A DNA stretch of 44,957 bases from JAWKOK01 sp963765875 (lineage in GTDB: Bacteria > Chloroflexota > Anaerolineae > Caldilineales > Caldilineaceae), in the NCBI GenBank assembly GCA_963765875.1, contig CAVXYK010000028.1, positions 1 to 44,957 on the forward strand, given 5' to 3'. This document shows positions 8,773 through 16,628 of this stretch, piece by piece. Under the pieces are notes generated by a model that had not been told where the DNA came from, ran no database searches, and saw only the letters and a program-made list of their open reading frames with translations. Every line of letters begins with the position of its first letter. Position 1 is the stretch's first letter. The position numbers and the translations under genes were made by a program.

Positions 8773-9066
8773 ATGCAGACCATTGGAATGAACTACGATG
8801 TCAAACCCGAGCGTGTTGGCGAGTTCGTCGAATACTCGTTGAAGGTGCTGGAGGCAATGAACGGCTTCGACGGTCACGTCGAGACGCGTCTCTATGCAGA
8901 CGTAACCCGCCCCAATTCGCTGATGATCTACTCCAACTGGGAGTCGGTCGATCAGTTCAACGTCTTCATGCGTTCCGACGCATTCAAGCTGGCCATCGGC
9001 GAGACCTCGGGGATGTTGGAAGGCATGCCGTCACACAAGGTCTACGAAGAGGCCGGTAAACTGTAG
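8773..9066 (+). CDS. Antibiotic biosynthesis monooxygenase (ABM) family protein
   Basis: A 97-residue dimeric alpha/beta ferredoxin-like ABM-domain protein (YgiN/quinol-monooxygenase type). Visible features: a first strand TIGMNYDVKPERVGEFVEYS, a helix, GFDGHVETRLYADVTRPNSL, then 'MIYSNWESVDQFNVFMRSDA', the W-x-S/D-x-x-x-F-x-x-H-like helix typical of the fold. Such proteins oxidise quinols or small aromatics without cofactor, or act as stress-related detoxifiers; the substrate here is unknown. AGGAG lies 8 bases before the ATG. It stands alone, 33 bases after the helicase stop, and is closed by the strong hairpin at 9159-9206. Confidence 0.88.
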   Translation: MQTIGMNYDVKPERVGEFVEYSLKVLEAMNGFDGHVETRLYADVTRPNSLMIYSNWESVDQFNVFMRSDAFKLAIGETSGMLEGMPSHKVYEEAGKL

Positions 9067-9108
9067 CCGGCGGAGGTAACCAACACCAGAAGAGTCAGTC
9101 TGTAACAT

Positions 9109-9142
9109 TGTAGGGACAGGTCTCAGATCTGTTCCTACAATA
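9109..9142. repeat. Small inverted repeat 'TTGTAGGGACAG...CTACAA'
   Basis: ATTGTAGGGACAGGTCTCAG and ATCTGTTCCTACAAT pair imperfectly. The left half recurs at 15555-15570 (TTGTAGGGACAGGTCTTGCG), so it is another small dispersed element. Confidence 0.55.
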
Positions 9143-9158
9143 AAACGGCGATTGATCG

Positions 9159-9206
9159 AAAAGGGGGACTGAACATTCCGGACCGGAATGTTCAGTCCCC
9201 CTTTTT
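9159..9206. terminator. Bidirectional rho-independent terminator, 22-bp perfect stem
   Basis: A perfect 22-bp stem (9159-9180 with 9184-9205) with a 3-base loop GAC. It has A4 at one foot and T5 at the other, so it can end transcription from both sides. It lies between the monooxygenase (+) and the sugar-binding protein gene (-), which converge on it. Confidence 0.9.
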
Positions 9207-9238
9207 ACATTTTGTGGCGGCGCCTACTTCGCCCGAAT

Positions 9239-10279
9239 CTAGTAGATTGAGTCCGGCTCGTAGTAGTCCGCTGCATTTTCGGGCGTGATCAACTCGGCAG
9301 CCAGAATGATCCTGGACGGAATCTTCTGCTGGTAGAAGCCGTTCAGTCCCTCGCCGCGCAGGCCCATGACAGCCGTGCTAACGGCAGTGGCGGCCATCGA
9401 CGGCGGATAGGTGACGTCGGCCTTGATCAGCGGGTCGCCGTCCATGATCATCTTGATGATGTCCTTGGAGCCGGCGCCGCCCAGGAAGAGGCCAATGTCG
9501 TCGCGGCCGGATTCCTTGTAGGCCTGCATCACGCCCTTGAGCACGTCGTCGTCTTGCGCCCAGACTGCGTCGATGCTCTCATATTTCTGCAGGTAGTTCT
9601 CCATGATCTCCAGGCCCTTCTGTGTCGACCACATGGCAGGCTGGGAATCGAGGATGTTGATGTCAGGATACTGGTCCATAACAGCGTTGAAGGCTTCGAC
9701 GCGTTCGGTGTTGATGACGGTGGGGATGCCCTCAAGAACCACGATATCGCCGGCGCCATCCATCTCAGCCGCCATCCACTCGGCGCTGACCTTGCCCAGG
9801 CCCGGGTTGTCGCCGGCCACATAGACGTCGCTGATCGGCTTGGTCAGGCCACGGTCGATGACGACAATGTAGATGCCCTCGTTCTTGGCCTCTTCAACGA
9901 CCGGCGTCAGAGACGCGGAGTCGTGGGGCAGAACGACCAACACGTCGATCTCCTGGACCATCAAGTCCTCAATATCGCCAACCTGCGTGTCAGGCGAATC
10001 AGCCGTGGTCAGGAAGAACTCGACATTGGGATCCTTGGCCTCCCAGTCGGCGATGGCTTTCTCCGTCCAGTAGACGACGCCGCCGGTCCAGCCATGGTCG
10101 GCGCTGGGAATCGAGACGCCGATCTTGATCGGGTCGGTGGAGACGGGCATCGCTTCTGCAGCCGCCGCGTCTGAGTCGGCTGCCGGTGCGGCAGGCGCAG
10201 CGGCCTCAGGGGCCACACAGCCGGCGAGCAACATCAACGCCACCACTGCGAGCACAAAAATCTGTTTCCATGAAGACAT
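9239..10279 (-). CDS. Ribose-type ABC transporter substrate-binding lipoprotein
   Basis: A 346-residue periplasmic-binding protein of the RbsB/XylF class (Peripla_BP_4). Lipoprotein signal: MSSWKQIFVLAVVALMLLAG, Cys at residue 21, then an Ala/Pro linker. Mature features: IKIGVSIPSADHGWTGGVVY, LMVQEIDVLVVLPHDSASLT, VVIDRGLTKPISDVYVAGDN, IDAVWAQDDDVLKGVMQAYK and ITPENAADYY near the end. It binds a monosaccharide outside the cell and hands it to the permease encoded just upstream. It is the last gene of a three-gene minus-strand operon (ATPase, permease, binding protein). The 28-bp hairpin before it may raise its level relative to the membrane parts. Sugar specificity is not deducible. Confidence 0.92.
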   Translation of the reverse strand: MSSWKQIFVLAVVALMLLAGCVAPEAAAPAAPAADSDAAAAEAMPVSTDPIKIGVSIPSADHGWTGGVVYWTEKAIADWEAKDPNVEFFLTTADSPDTQVGDIEDLMVQEIDVLVVLPHDSASLTPVVEEAKNEGIYIVVIDRGLTKPISDVYVAGDNPGLGKVSAEWMAAEMDGAGDIVVLEGIPTVINTERVEAFNAVMDQYPDINILDSQPAMWSTQKGLEIMENYLQKYESIDAVWAQDDDVLKGVMQAYKESGRDDIGLFLGGAGSKDIIKMIMDGDPLIKADVTYPPSMAATAVSTAVMGLRGEGLNGFYQQKIPSRIILAAELITPENAADYYEPDSIY

Positions 10280-10312
10280 AGTGAAATCCTTTCTTTTGGT
10301 GGAACAAATTGG

Positions 10313-10374
10313 GCGTGCTGCTTGCTACGTGCTGCGTGAAAAACTCTTCACGCAGCACGTAGCAAGCAGCACGC
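10313..10374 (-). promoter_or_regulatory. 28-bp perfect intercistronic hairpin
   Basis: A perfect 28-bp inverted repeat (10313-10340 with 10347-10374) with a 6-base loop. It lies between the permease stop (10381-10383) and the binding-protein start (10279). There is no T-run. Such structures commonly protect an upstream or downstream message segment from nucleases and so set the ratio of binding protein to permease. A dispersed palindrome of the repeat families seen elsewhere is the alternative. Confidence 0.7.
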
Positions 10375-10380
10375 TATTCT

Positions 10381-11328
10381 CTATCTCCGCTTGTACTGCA
10401 CCAACACCGCGGCAATGATCACAATGCCCTTAACGCTTCCCTGCAAGTAGGGTGAAACGCCGGCCATGTTGAGCATGTTGTTGATGACGCCCAGCACCAT
10501 GGCGCCGACAACTGTGCCCCAGATGGTGCCAACGCCGCCGGCCATGGATGTGCCGCCGATGACGACGGCGGCGATTGCGTCCAGTTCGTAGAAGACGCCG
10601 GCGTTGGTCGAGCTGATCGAGTTGAGCCGGGATGAGAGCAGAACGGCCGAGATGCCGACGGTCAAACCGGTGAGCACGTAGGTAACAAACTTGACCCACT
10701 GAATGCGGATGGCCGAGTAGCGGGCCACAGTCTCACTTGCGCCGACGGCACAGACATGCCGTCCGAAAGGCGTGTAGGTCAGCAATATGTGAAAGATGAT
10801 GGCGATGGCTAGAAAAATCAAGGCTGAGTTGGGGATGCCCATCGTCATCCCTGCGCCAATGTTGGGGTAGAGATCGCTCTGGGCGCGGAATTCACCGCCA
10901 TTGGCGATGTAAAGCGCCATCGATCTAAAGATGGACATGGTGCCCAACGTGGCGATGAATGGGGCCACGTGACCGGTGGTGACCAGCGTGCCGTTGAGCG
11001 CGCCACAGAGCATGCCCACTGCGATGGCGACCAGCACCGCCGCCACAACTGCACCCACCCCGCCGCCCAGCGCATTGAGGGCCAGGATCGCCACGCCGCC
11101 AGCCAACGCCACCATGGACCCGACCGACAAGTCAATGCCGCCGGCAATGATCACCAGGGTCAAGCCCAGGGCGATGGTGCCGGTGTAGGAGATCTGCCGC
11201 GTGATGTTGAGCAGGTTACGCGGACGGAGGAAGTACTCGCTGGTCATGGCCGAAATAATGAAAAGAATGATGAGTGCAATTAGCGGCGCCCAGGTAGAAT
11301 AATTGATATTTTTGAGTTTTGCAGTCAC
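10381..11328 (-). CDS. Ribose-type ABC transporter permease
   Basis: A 315-residue membrane protein of the BPD_transp_2 (RbsC/AraH/XylH) family, the channel of a monosaccharide importer. Many hydrophobic helices are visible (for example residues 12-28, 45-62, 65-110, 117-135, 160-185 and 210-235). The family hallmark is clear: ISYTGTIALGLTLVIIAGGI followed by DLSVGSMVALAGG. 'VVIGGTSMAGGVGTIWGTVV' near the C-terminus is the EAA-like coupling region. The start is GTG at 11326-11328. It is the middle gene of the operon, after the ATPase (309-base gap with repeats) and before the binding protein. Confidence 0.92.
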   Translation of the reverse strand: MTAKLKNINYSTWAPLIALIILFIISAMTSEYFLRPRNLLNITRQISYTGTIALGLTLVIIAGGIDLSVGSMVALAGGVAILALNALGGGVGAVVAAVLVAIAVGMLCGALNGTLVTTGHVAPFIATLGTMSIFRSMALYIANGGEFRAQSDLYPNIGAGMTMGIPNSALIFLAIAIIFHILLTYTPFGRHVCAVGASETVARYSAIRIQWVKFVTYVLTGLTVGISAVLLSSRLNSISSTNAGVFYELDAIAAVVIGGTSMAGGVGTIWGTVVGAMVLGVINNMLNMAGVSPYLQGSVKGIVIIAAVLVQYKRR

Positions 11329-11637
11329 GAATGGCTTCCCTGTCGTATCATTACAAACACACTCTTTGATCGGAGTTACAATTAGCCACAGACAGCACAG
11401 ATAAAGAGCTGATTTTTACGGATGTTCTTCTGAGTTCCTAAATTGCCCTGAGGACTATCTGTGTCCTATCCTTTTTTTATCCGTGTAAATCTGTGCCAAA
11501 AAAGGGGCATCCGACAAATTCCAGCGCGCCATCAAATCCTAGGCGTAAGGCCGTTCAAAGAAATCAAATCCCTATTTGACGGCCTGCAAGCCGCTGCGCA
11601 AGCATTATCAAACAGGGATTCAATTTCTTGCAGCGGC
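11329..11637. other. Repeat-filled gap inside the sugar ABC operon
   Basis: No gene. It contains a palindromic 'cacagat' element (11383-11512) and a long imperfect hairpin (11549-11638). Both sit between the ATPase and permease genes, so operon mRNA would carry them. Confidence 0.6.
11383..11512. repeat. Dispersed 'cacagat' repeat, copy 3 (palindromic pair)
   Basis: The left arm starts ATTAGCCACAGACAGCACAG and runs on ATAAAGAGCTGATTTTTACG. The right arm is CTATCTGTGTCCTATCC, a T-run, then ATCCGTGTAAATCTGTGCC. The two arms are roughly inverted copies, and the right arm is almost identical to 36-85. Confidence 0.75.
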
Positions 11638-11638
11638 C
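11549..11638 (-). promoter_or_regulatory. Long imperfect hairpin at the 3' end of the ATPase gene
   Basis: Two 31-base arms (11549-11579 and 11608-11638) match inversely with about six mismatches. The right arm overlaps the ATPase stop codon (11638-11640). The stem starts GGCCG and its centre reads AATCCCT/AGGGATT. It could be an mRNA-end stabiliser or partial terminator between ATPase and permease; there is no T-run. Confidence 0.6.
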
Positions 11639-13170
11639 TAAATCTCTGCACCCTGCGCCTTGAGACCGGTGGCGTAGTACATGATCTCTTCTTCAGTCAG
11701 ATCGTCGCCGGTGAGCTCGCCGACCAGCCGCCCCTCGCGCATGACCAACACTCTGCTGCACATGCCCAGCAACTCTTCCAACTCCGAAGAGATGATAATG
11801 CAAGAGAGTCCATTGCCGACCAGGTCGTGGATGAAGCCGTAGATCTCACGGCGTGCGCCCACGTCGATGCCGCGTGTCGGCTCGTCCAGAATCAGGATCT
11901 TGGGCGATGTGTCCAGCCACTTGGCCAGATAGACCTTCTGCTGGTTGCCGCCGCTCAGGTGAGCCAGGTCGTCGGTCAAGGACGGGACGCTGATGTTGAA
12001 GCTGTCGACGTAATACTCGGCTCGCTCCTCACACTGGCGATTCTGGATGAAGATCTTGGTATATTTCGCCAGCGATGCCAGCGTCACATTGATGGTGGTG
12101 TCGTATTGAAGTAGGAGGCCCCGGCCCTGCCTGTCCTCAGACAGATATGCGATGCGCGCCGCCATGGCGTCACGCGGGTTGTGGATCTCCACAAGCTGCC
12201 CGTCGACCGAAATTTCAGCGCTGTGAAGGCGGCGCAGCCCCATCAGGGCTTCGCCAAGCTCAGAGCGCCCCGCGCCCATCAGACCGCCGATGCCCAAAAT
12301 CTCGCCAGCTCTCAGATCGAATGAAATGTCTTCCATTACACCATGCTGGCTGAGGTTGCGCACCGAAAGCGCGGCTTCGGCGCCGGTCGGCTCGGCCTTG
12401 GGCGGGAAGGCTTCGCTCAGTTCGCGGCCGACCATGCGTCGGGCCATCTCATGTTCATCCAGATTCTCCACCGGCTCGACGCTGATCAGATCGCCGTCGC
12501 GCAGCACCAGCACGCGGTCACAGAAGGCCATGACCTCGCCCAGCTTGTGGGAGACGAACATGATGGCCCCGCCTTTGGCAGCGAAGTCGCGCATGACGAC
12601 AAAGAGCGACTCGACTTCGCTAGGCGAGAGCACGGTCGTCGGCTCATCCATGATCAGGAGTCGCGACTCCTGGCTCATGGCCTTGGCGATCTCGACCATC
12701 TGCTTCTGGGCAACGCTCAGATCGCCGACCATGGCCTCTGGCGACACCTCAGCGCCCAGCGTCTCAAAGAGGCTCTGCGAAGTTTCGATCATACGGCGTC
12801 GATCCAGGAAGCCCCTGCTTTTCAGTTCACGACCCAGGAAGATATTTTCGTAGACGCGCAGCGTGTTCACCAGGTTAAATTCCTGGGGAATCATGGCGAT
12901 GCCATAGCGTTGGGCAGCCAGTGGATTGGGGATGTTGATCGGTTTTCCGTCTAGGAGAATCGTTCCACGCGTCGGTGAGTAGACGCCGCTGATCAGCTTC
13001 ATGAAGGTCGACTTGCCGGCGCCGTTCTCGCCGATGACGCCGAGGATTTCGCCGCTGCGCACGCCAACACTCAGCTTTCTCAACACTTCAACGCCGGAGA
13101 AGGCCTTGGTCAGATCATCGACCCGGAGGAGGTCGGGATTCTCTGGAGCGACTTGTGACAAATCAGTCAT
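11638..13170 (-). CDS. Ribose-type ABC transporter ATP-binding protein (two ABC domains)
   Basis: A 510-residue tandem-domain ATPase of the RbsA/MglA/XylG family that energises monosaccharide import. Domain 1: Walker A GENGAGKSTF (about residues 47-56), signature LSVAQKQMVEIAKAM, Walker B LLIMDEPTT. Domain 2 begins near residue 265: the family's degenerate P-loop GGLMGAGRSEL, 'YLSEDRQGRGLL', signature LSGGNQQKVYLAKWL, Walker B ILILDEPTRGIDVGARREIY, all as expected for RbsA-type proteins. ATG at 13168-13170 is preferred over the TTG one codon upstream. It is the first gene of the operon. Confidence 0.92.
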   Translation of the reverse strand: MTDLSQVAPENPDLLRVDDLTKAFSGVEVLRKLSVGVRSGEILGVIGENGAGKSTFMKLISGVYSPTRGTILLDGKPINIPNPLAAQRYGIAMIPQEFNLVNTLRVYENIFLGRELKSRGFLDRRRMIETSQSLFETLGAEVSPEAMVGDLSVAQKQMVEIAKAMSQESRLLIMDEPTTVLSPSEVESLFVVMRDFAAKGGAIMFVSHKLGEVMAFCDRVLVLRDGDLISVEPVENLDEHEMARRMVGRELSEAFPPKAEPTGAEAALSVRNLSQHGVMEDISFDLRAGEILGIGGLMGAGRSELGEALMGLRRLHSAEISVDGQLVEIHNPRDAMAARIAYLSEDRQGRGLLLQYDTTINVTLASLAKYTKIFIQNRQCEERAEYYVDSFNISVPSLTDDLAHLSGGNQQKVYLAKWLDTSPKILILDEPTRGIDVGARREIYGFIHDLVGNGLSCIIISSELEELLGMCSRVLVMREGRLVGELTGDDLTEEEIMYYATGLKAQGAEI

Positions 13171-13173
13171 CAA

Positions 13174-13462
13174 TCACCGAATCTGGATGGGGTGTTTCTG
13201 GCCTGTGAGCCTGTCGGAGAGAATAACTGGATGGACCACGGATGGAGCGAATTAGGCGGAAACAGCCTGATTCTTCCAATTTTATCGGCCTTGATCAGCC
13301 AAATCTTCCGAATCCACGGTCTATCGTGTGTCACTCCGACAACCGGCTAGGGACAGGCAATCGTTTGCGTCGAAATATCATCCGGCGCAGAACAAATTGA
13401 AATTTAGCTTACACTTTGTATTCTGCCCCAAACATCACTTTTTTACAAGATGACCAATCACG
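13174..13462. other. Intergenic region upstream of the sugar ABC operon
   Basis: No gene seen. GTCGGAG (13213-13219) and CTCCGAC (13334-13340) bracket a block with CCACGGATGGAGCGAATTAG and, near the other end, AATCCACGG in inverted orientation, which suggests a small repeat element. The promoter of the minus-strand operon must lie here, but I cannot place it with confidence. Confidence 0.4.
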
Positions 13463-14338
13463 TCAAATCACGTGCAAGCCGCCCTGCTTGGCTCGGATCT
13501 CAGATTTGGCCAGCAAGTGGCGCGAGAGCAGTGTGAAGAGGATGGCGTAGGCGATCACAATCAGCCACTCCTGCCAGACAGGCAACAGCGTTGGCCAGCC
13601 ACCGTCAAAGCTGTAGAAGCGGATAAGGTCGTAGCCCCAGGTGTAGGGCAGGAGGTAGGCAAGAAAACGCAACGCAGGCGGGAAAGTGCTGACAGGGAGA
13701 TAGGCGCCGCCCAGGAATTCAAAGAGCATGCCCAGCACCTGGGCCAGCGATCCGACCTGCCGCCAGAGCAGCGCCAGCAGTGCGATCATGATGCCCATAG
13801 CCGTCAGCGCCACCAACATGACGGCACAGACCAGCAGGATCATCAACGTGTTCCTGAGTCCGGCTCGCGCGAAATAGACCAGGAAAAGGTAAAAGGGCAC
13901 AAAGACGACCATGGCGATGACCACGTCGGTGAGGACGGTGCCGATGTAGTAGGCGTAGCGCGAGCCGGGGCCGCTGTAGATATATTCGAGGGTGCCGTTG
14001 TAGAGGTCGGTGGAAACGGCATTGATGGGGGCCCAGAGCGTGGGACCGTTGAAGACGAGCAGCAGGATGGCACCCTGGAAGAAGAGGAAGAGATTGCGCC
14101 CGCTCAGTTCCTCACCGCCCCCAACGCCTCCCACACCGTAAGTCACGGCATTGGCGATGAGTAGAAAAAAGAGCACACGAATGCCCAGTCCGACAAAGTT
14201 GCCGATCAGGTTCGGCGTGTAGCGCCGCGCGATCTGCAGGCCCTTGACCACCGTCGCCTGGGTGACAACGCGTGGCGCAACCGGCCGCGACAGGCCGTGG
14301 GGAGAATCCGGAATGATTTTCGGCTCACTCATACTCAT
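13463..14338 (-). CDS. ABC-2 type transporter permease
   Basis: A 291-residue integral membrane protein of the ABC-2 export family (drug, lipid or polysaccharide export). About six hydrophobic segments are visible: residues 45-67, 83-102, 130-160, 163-195, 200-225 and 252-280. 'SVLF..FEFLGGAYLPVSTFP' and 'LPYTWGYDLIRFY' match the conserved C-terminal ABC-2 region. It starts two bases after the stop of the ATPase gene (TAG TT ATG), so the two are translationally linked. The cargo cannot be deduced. Confidence 0.88.
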   Translation of the reverse strand: MSMSEPKIIPDSPHGLSRPVAPRVVTQATVVKGLQIARRYTPNLIGNFVGLGIRVLFFLLIANAVTYGVGGVGGGEELSGRNLFLFFQGAILLLVFNGPTLWAPINAVSTDLYNGTLEYIYSGPGSRYAYYIGTVLTDVVIAMVVFVPFYLFLVYFARAGLRNTLMILLVCAVMLVALTAMGIMIALLALLWRQVGSLAQVLGMLFEFLGGAYLPVSTFPPALRFLAYLLPYTWGYDLIRFYSFDGGWPTLLPVWQEWLIVIAYAILFTLLSRHLLAKSEIRAKQGGLHVI

Positions 14339-14340
14339 AA

Positions 14341-15300
14341 CTAATGCTCAAACGTCTCCGACAACTCGCCGATGTGATAGATGAATGCGTCCTCCAGCGT
14401 GGCCGAATGGTAGCGGAAGCCGGTCACAACGTCGTGGGCGCGCAGCACGCCGATGATAGCCTCAGCACCGGCCATCGAATCGGTGACGGCGAAGGAATAC
14501 CAGCCACCCCGCCGCTCGATCTCAAATTGGACCGGCTCAAGGAGCAGAATGGCCTCATGGGTTCGATCCGGCAGCCCAGCGGCCTCAATCTCCACAAATT
14601 CAGTTGAGCCGATGCCGGCCTTGAGCTTATCCGGTGTACCGCTGATGGGAATGATTCCCCCATGGATGAGCGCCACACGGTCAGCCATCTCTTCCACCTC
14701 AGAGAGCACATGTGACGTGAGCAACAGTGACTTGCCGCCCTCGGTGACCAGACGGCGCAGAAAGGTACGGATGCGTTTGGCAACGATGGGATCGAGCCCC
14801 TTGGTCGGTTCGTCCAGGTAGACAAGCGGCGGATCGTGCAGCAGCGCGCGCATAATTACAATGGTCTGTTTCTGGCCGCCGGAAAGGGTGACAAACTGCT
14901 TGTCCAGGTTGGCCTCAAATTCAAACTGTGTTGCCAGCTTTCCGATCCGTTCCCCGATCTCGCGATCCGAGAGCCCACGCAACTTGCCGAAGAACTGTAG
15001 ATTCTCGCGCGTGGTCAATCGCGCATAGGCCGAACGCTCGGTATCCTGGCCGACATAGCCGAAAAGGTGGCGAATCGCCTCCGGCTCCTTGTCCAGATCA
15101 AGACCGAAGATCTTTACCTGACCGTCATCTTTGGTCAGCAAGGTAGCCAGGATCTTGATAAAGGTTGTCTTGCCTGCCCCGTTGGGGCCGAGCAAAGCCA
15201 AGATCTCGCCTTCACAGAGATCAAGAGAGGCACCTGCCAGGGCAGCGTGATGCCCGTAGAATTTCCATAGATTATTGGCTGAAAGGGTGATATTTGGCAT
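14341..15300 (-). CDS. ABC transporter ATP-binding protein (ABC-2 exporter type)
   Basis: A 319-residue ATPase. Walker A GPNGAGKTTF (about residues 38-47), Q-loop 'GYVGQDTERSAYARLTTREN', signature LSGGQKQTIVIMRAL, Walker B LVYLDEPTKGLD, H-loop LLTSHVLSEVEEMADRV. The C-terminal 100 residues form the accessory domain common in CcmA/drA-type exporters. It forms a pair with the permease immediately downstream. It is transcribed divergently from the MacB-like operon at 15768. Confidence 0.92.
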   Translation of the reverse strand: MPNITLSANNLWKFYGHHAALAGASLDLCEGEILALLGPNGAGKTTFIKILATLLTKDDGQVKIFGLDLDKEPEAIRHLFGYVGQDTERSAYARLTTRENLQFFGKLRGLSDREIGERIGKLATQFEFEANLDKQFVTLSGGQKQTIVIMRALLHDPPLVYLDEPTKGLDPIVAKRIRTFLRRLVTEGGKSLLLTSHVLSEVEEMADRVALIHGGIIPISGTPDKLKAGIGSTEFVEIEAAGLPDRTHEAILLLEPVQFEIERRGGWYSFAVTDSMAGAEAIIGVLRAHDVVTGFRYHSATLEDAFIYHIGELSETFEH

Positions 15301-15767
15301 TTGTCAGCGACCACGTTGATTCGATGATTGTCGGCCCCACGAAACCTCAGAGAACCGAAAATGGGTACCAATGAATTGATAATTGAGAATGGTGAAGGAA
15401 GCATGTGGCGGTACAGGCACGCATTCACATTTGAGGGTATCAATTCACCATAAACCATTTGGGTTGTCAATACCGATAGTCAAATAGCTATACACCACTC
15501 GGATCGTGCTTGCTACCCAACAAATTATAGCGCAGCCTACGCCTCTTCTCAATTTGTAGGGACAGGTCTTGCGCCTACCCGTGGCGGACGACCACAAGTG
15601 TCGCCCCTACCACGAAATATTGAGAAGGTCCTCAAAATGAACCTGGTTGGCCGTTGTAGAAATTCACACTTGACACAATCGTTAATGTATTGTATAGTAT
15701 TTGTACAGTAAATTTTCAGATAGGAATTTGATTAGAAAAATTGTTTTTTGATTCAGGAGATAAGCAG
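15301..15767. other. Divergent intergenic region with promoter and repeat
   Basis: No gene. Contains a 'TTGTAGGGACAGGTCTTGCG' repeat with GTGTCGCCCCTACCAC (about 15555-15613), related to 9109-9142, and the strong plus-strand promoter at 15670-15698. Confidence 0.6.
15670..15698 (+). promoter_or_regulatory. Near-consensus sigma-70 promoter of the MacB/FtsX-like operon
   Basis: TTGACA (15670-15675), a 17-base spacer and TATAGT (15693-15698). The region around it is AT-rich. The predicted start of transcription is near 15705, about 60 bases before the ATG at 15768. Confidence 0.8.
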
Positions 15768-16628
15768 ATGTTTGGTCGACTTTTTCAACGTAATGGAAAG
15801 CAAGAAAATAATTCTTCGTCGGAGACCTCGCTCATCGATCTGCGCAATGTGGTCAAGGCCTACGACACTGCCGCAGGAGAGTTCTTGGCGCTCAGAGGCG
15901 TCGACATGACCGTCTCGCCTGGATCCTTTGTATCCGTCGTTGGCAAATCGGGCAGCGGCAAATCGACATTGACCAACATGATCACAGGCATCGACCGGCC
16001 CAGCGACGGTGAGGTCTGGATTGCAGGCACACCTGTTCACACGCTGAATGAAGGACAGATCGCCAAGTGGCGTGGCCGCAACATCGGCGTCGTCTTCCAG
16101 TTCTTCCAGTTGCTGCCGACGTTGACGATTGTCGAAAATGTCATGCTGCCTATGTCCTTCTGCAACATGTACGCACGCAACGAGCGACGCCAGCGAGCGA
16201 TCGACCTGTTGGCCCGTGTCGAGATGGCCGACCAGGCTGATAAATTGCCGACCGCCATCTCGGGTGGTCAGCAGCAGCGTGTGGCCATCGCCCGTGCGCT
16301 GGCTAACGATCCCCCCATCATCGTGGCGGATGAGCCGACGGGAAATCTTGACTCCAAGACGGCAGACTCGGTCTTCCACCTCTTCGAAGAGCTGGTTGAT
16401 AAGGGAAAGACCATTCTTATGGTTACCCATGATGACGATTTAGCTGAGCGTGCCACCCGCACCGTGACCATTGCCGACGGCCAGATTCTCAGTGACACCA
16501 GCCGGGCGCCCAAGCAGATGGCCCCAGAACACGCAGACGAAAAGCGGATTGCCGTGCCGCACATCGACTTTGACTTAAGCCGAAACGGCGTGAGCCCGGC
16601 ACTGAACCTGGAGGCCGCCAATGCTTGA
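15768..16628 (+). CDS. ABC transporter ATP-binding protein, LolD/MacB type
   Basis: A 286-residue ATPase of the MacB/LolD/FtsE class, which drives mechanotransmission rather than transport through a pore. Walker A GKSGSGKSTL (about residues 59-68), 'IGVVFQFFQLLPTLTIVENV' (family-typical Q-loop), signature ISGGQQQRVAIARAL, Walker B IIVADEPTGNLD, H-loop MVTHDDDLA. The C-terminal 50 residues are an extra tail. The ATG at 15768 has AGGAGA 7 bases upstream; an earlier TTG in frame has none. The stop overlaps the permease start by 8 bases. Confidence 0.93.
   Translation: MFGRLFQRNGKQENNSSSETSLIDLRNVVKAYDTAAGEFLALRGVDMTVSPGSFVSVVGKSGSGKSTLTNMITGIDRPSDGEVWIAGTPVHTLNEGQIAKWRGRNIGVVFQFFQLLPTLTIVENVMLPMSFCNMYARNERRQRAIDLLARVEMADQADKLPTAISGGQQQRVAIARALANDPPIIVADEPTGNLDSKTADSVFHLFEELVDKGKTILMVTHDDDLAERATRTVTIADGQILSDTSRAPKQMAPEHADEKRIAVPHIDFDLSRNGVSPALNLEAANA

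Noticed and set aside
9554..10174. Long open frame (206 codons) on the plus strand
   Set aside because: Antisense shadow of the sugar-binding protein; no family features or ribosome-binding site.
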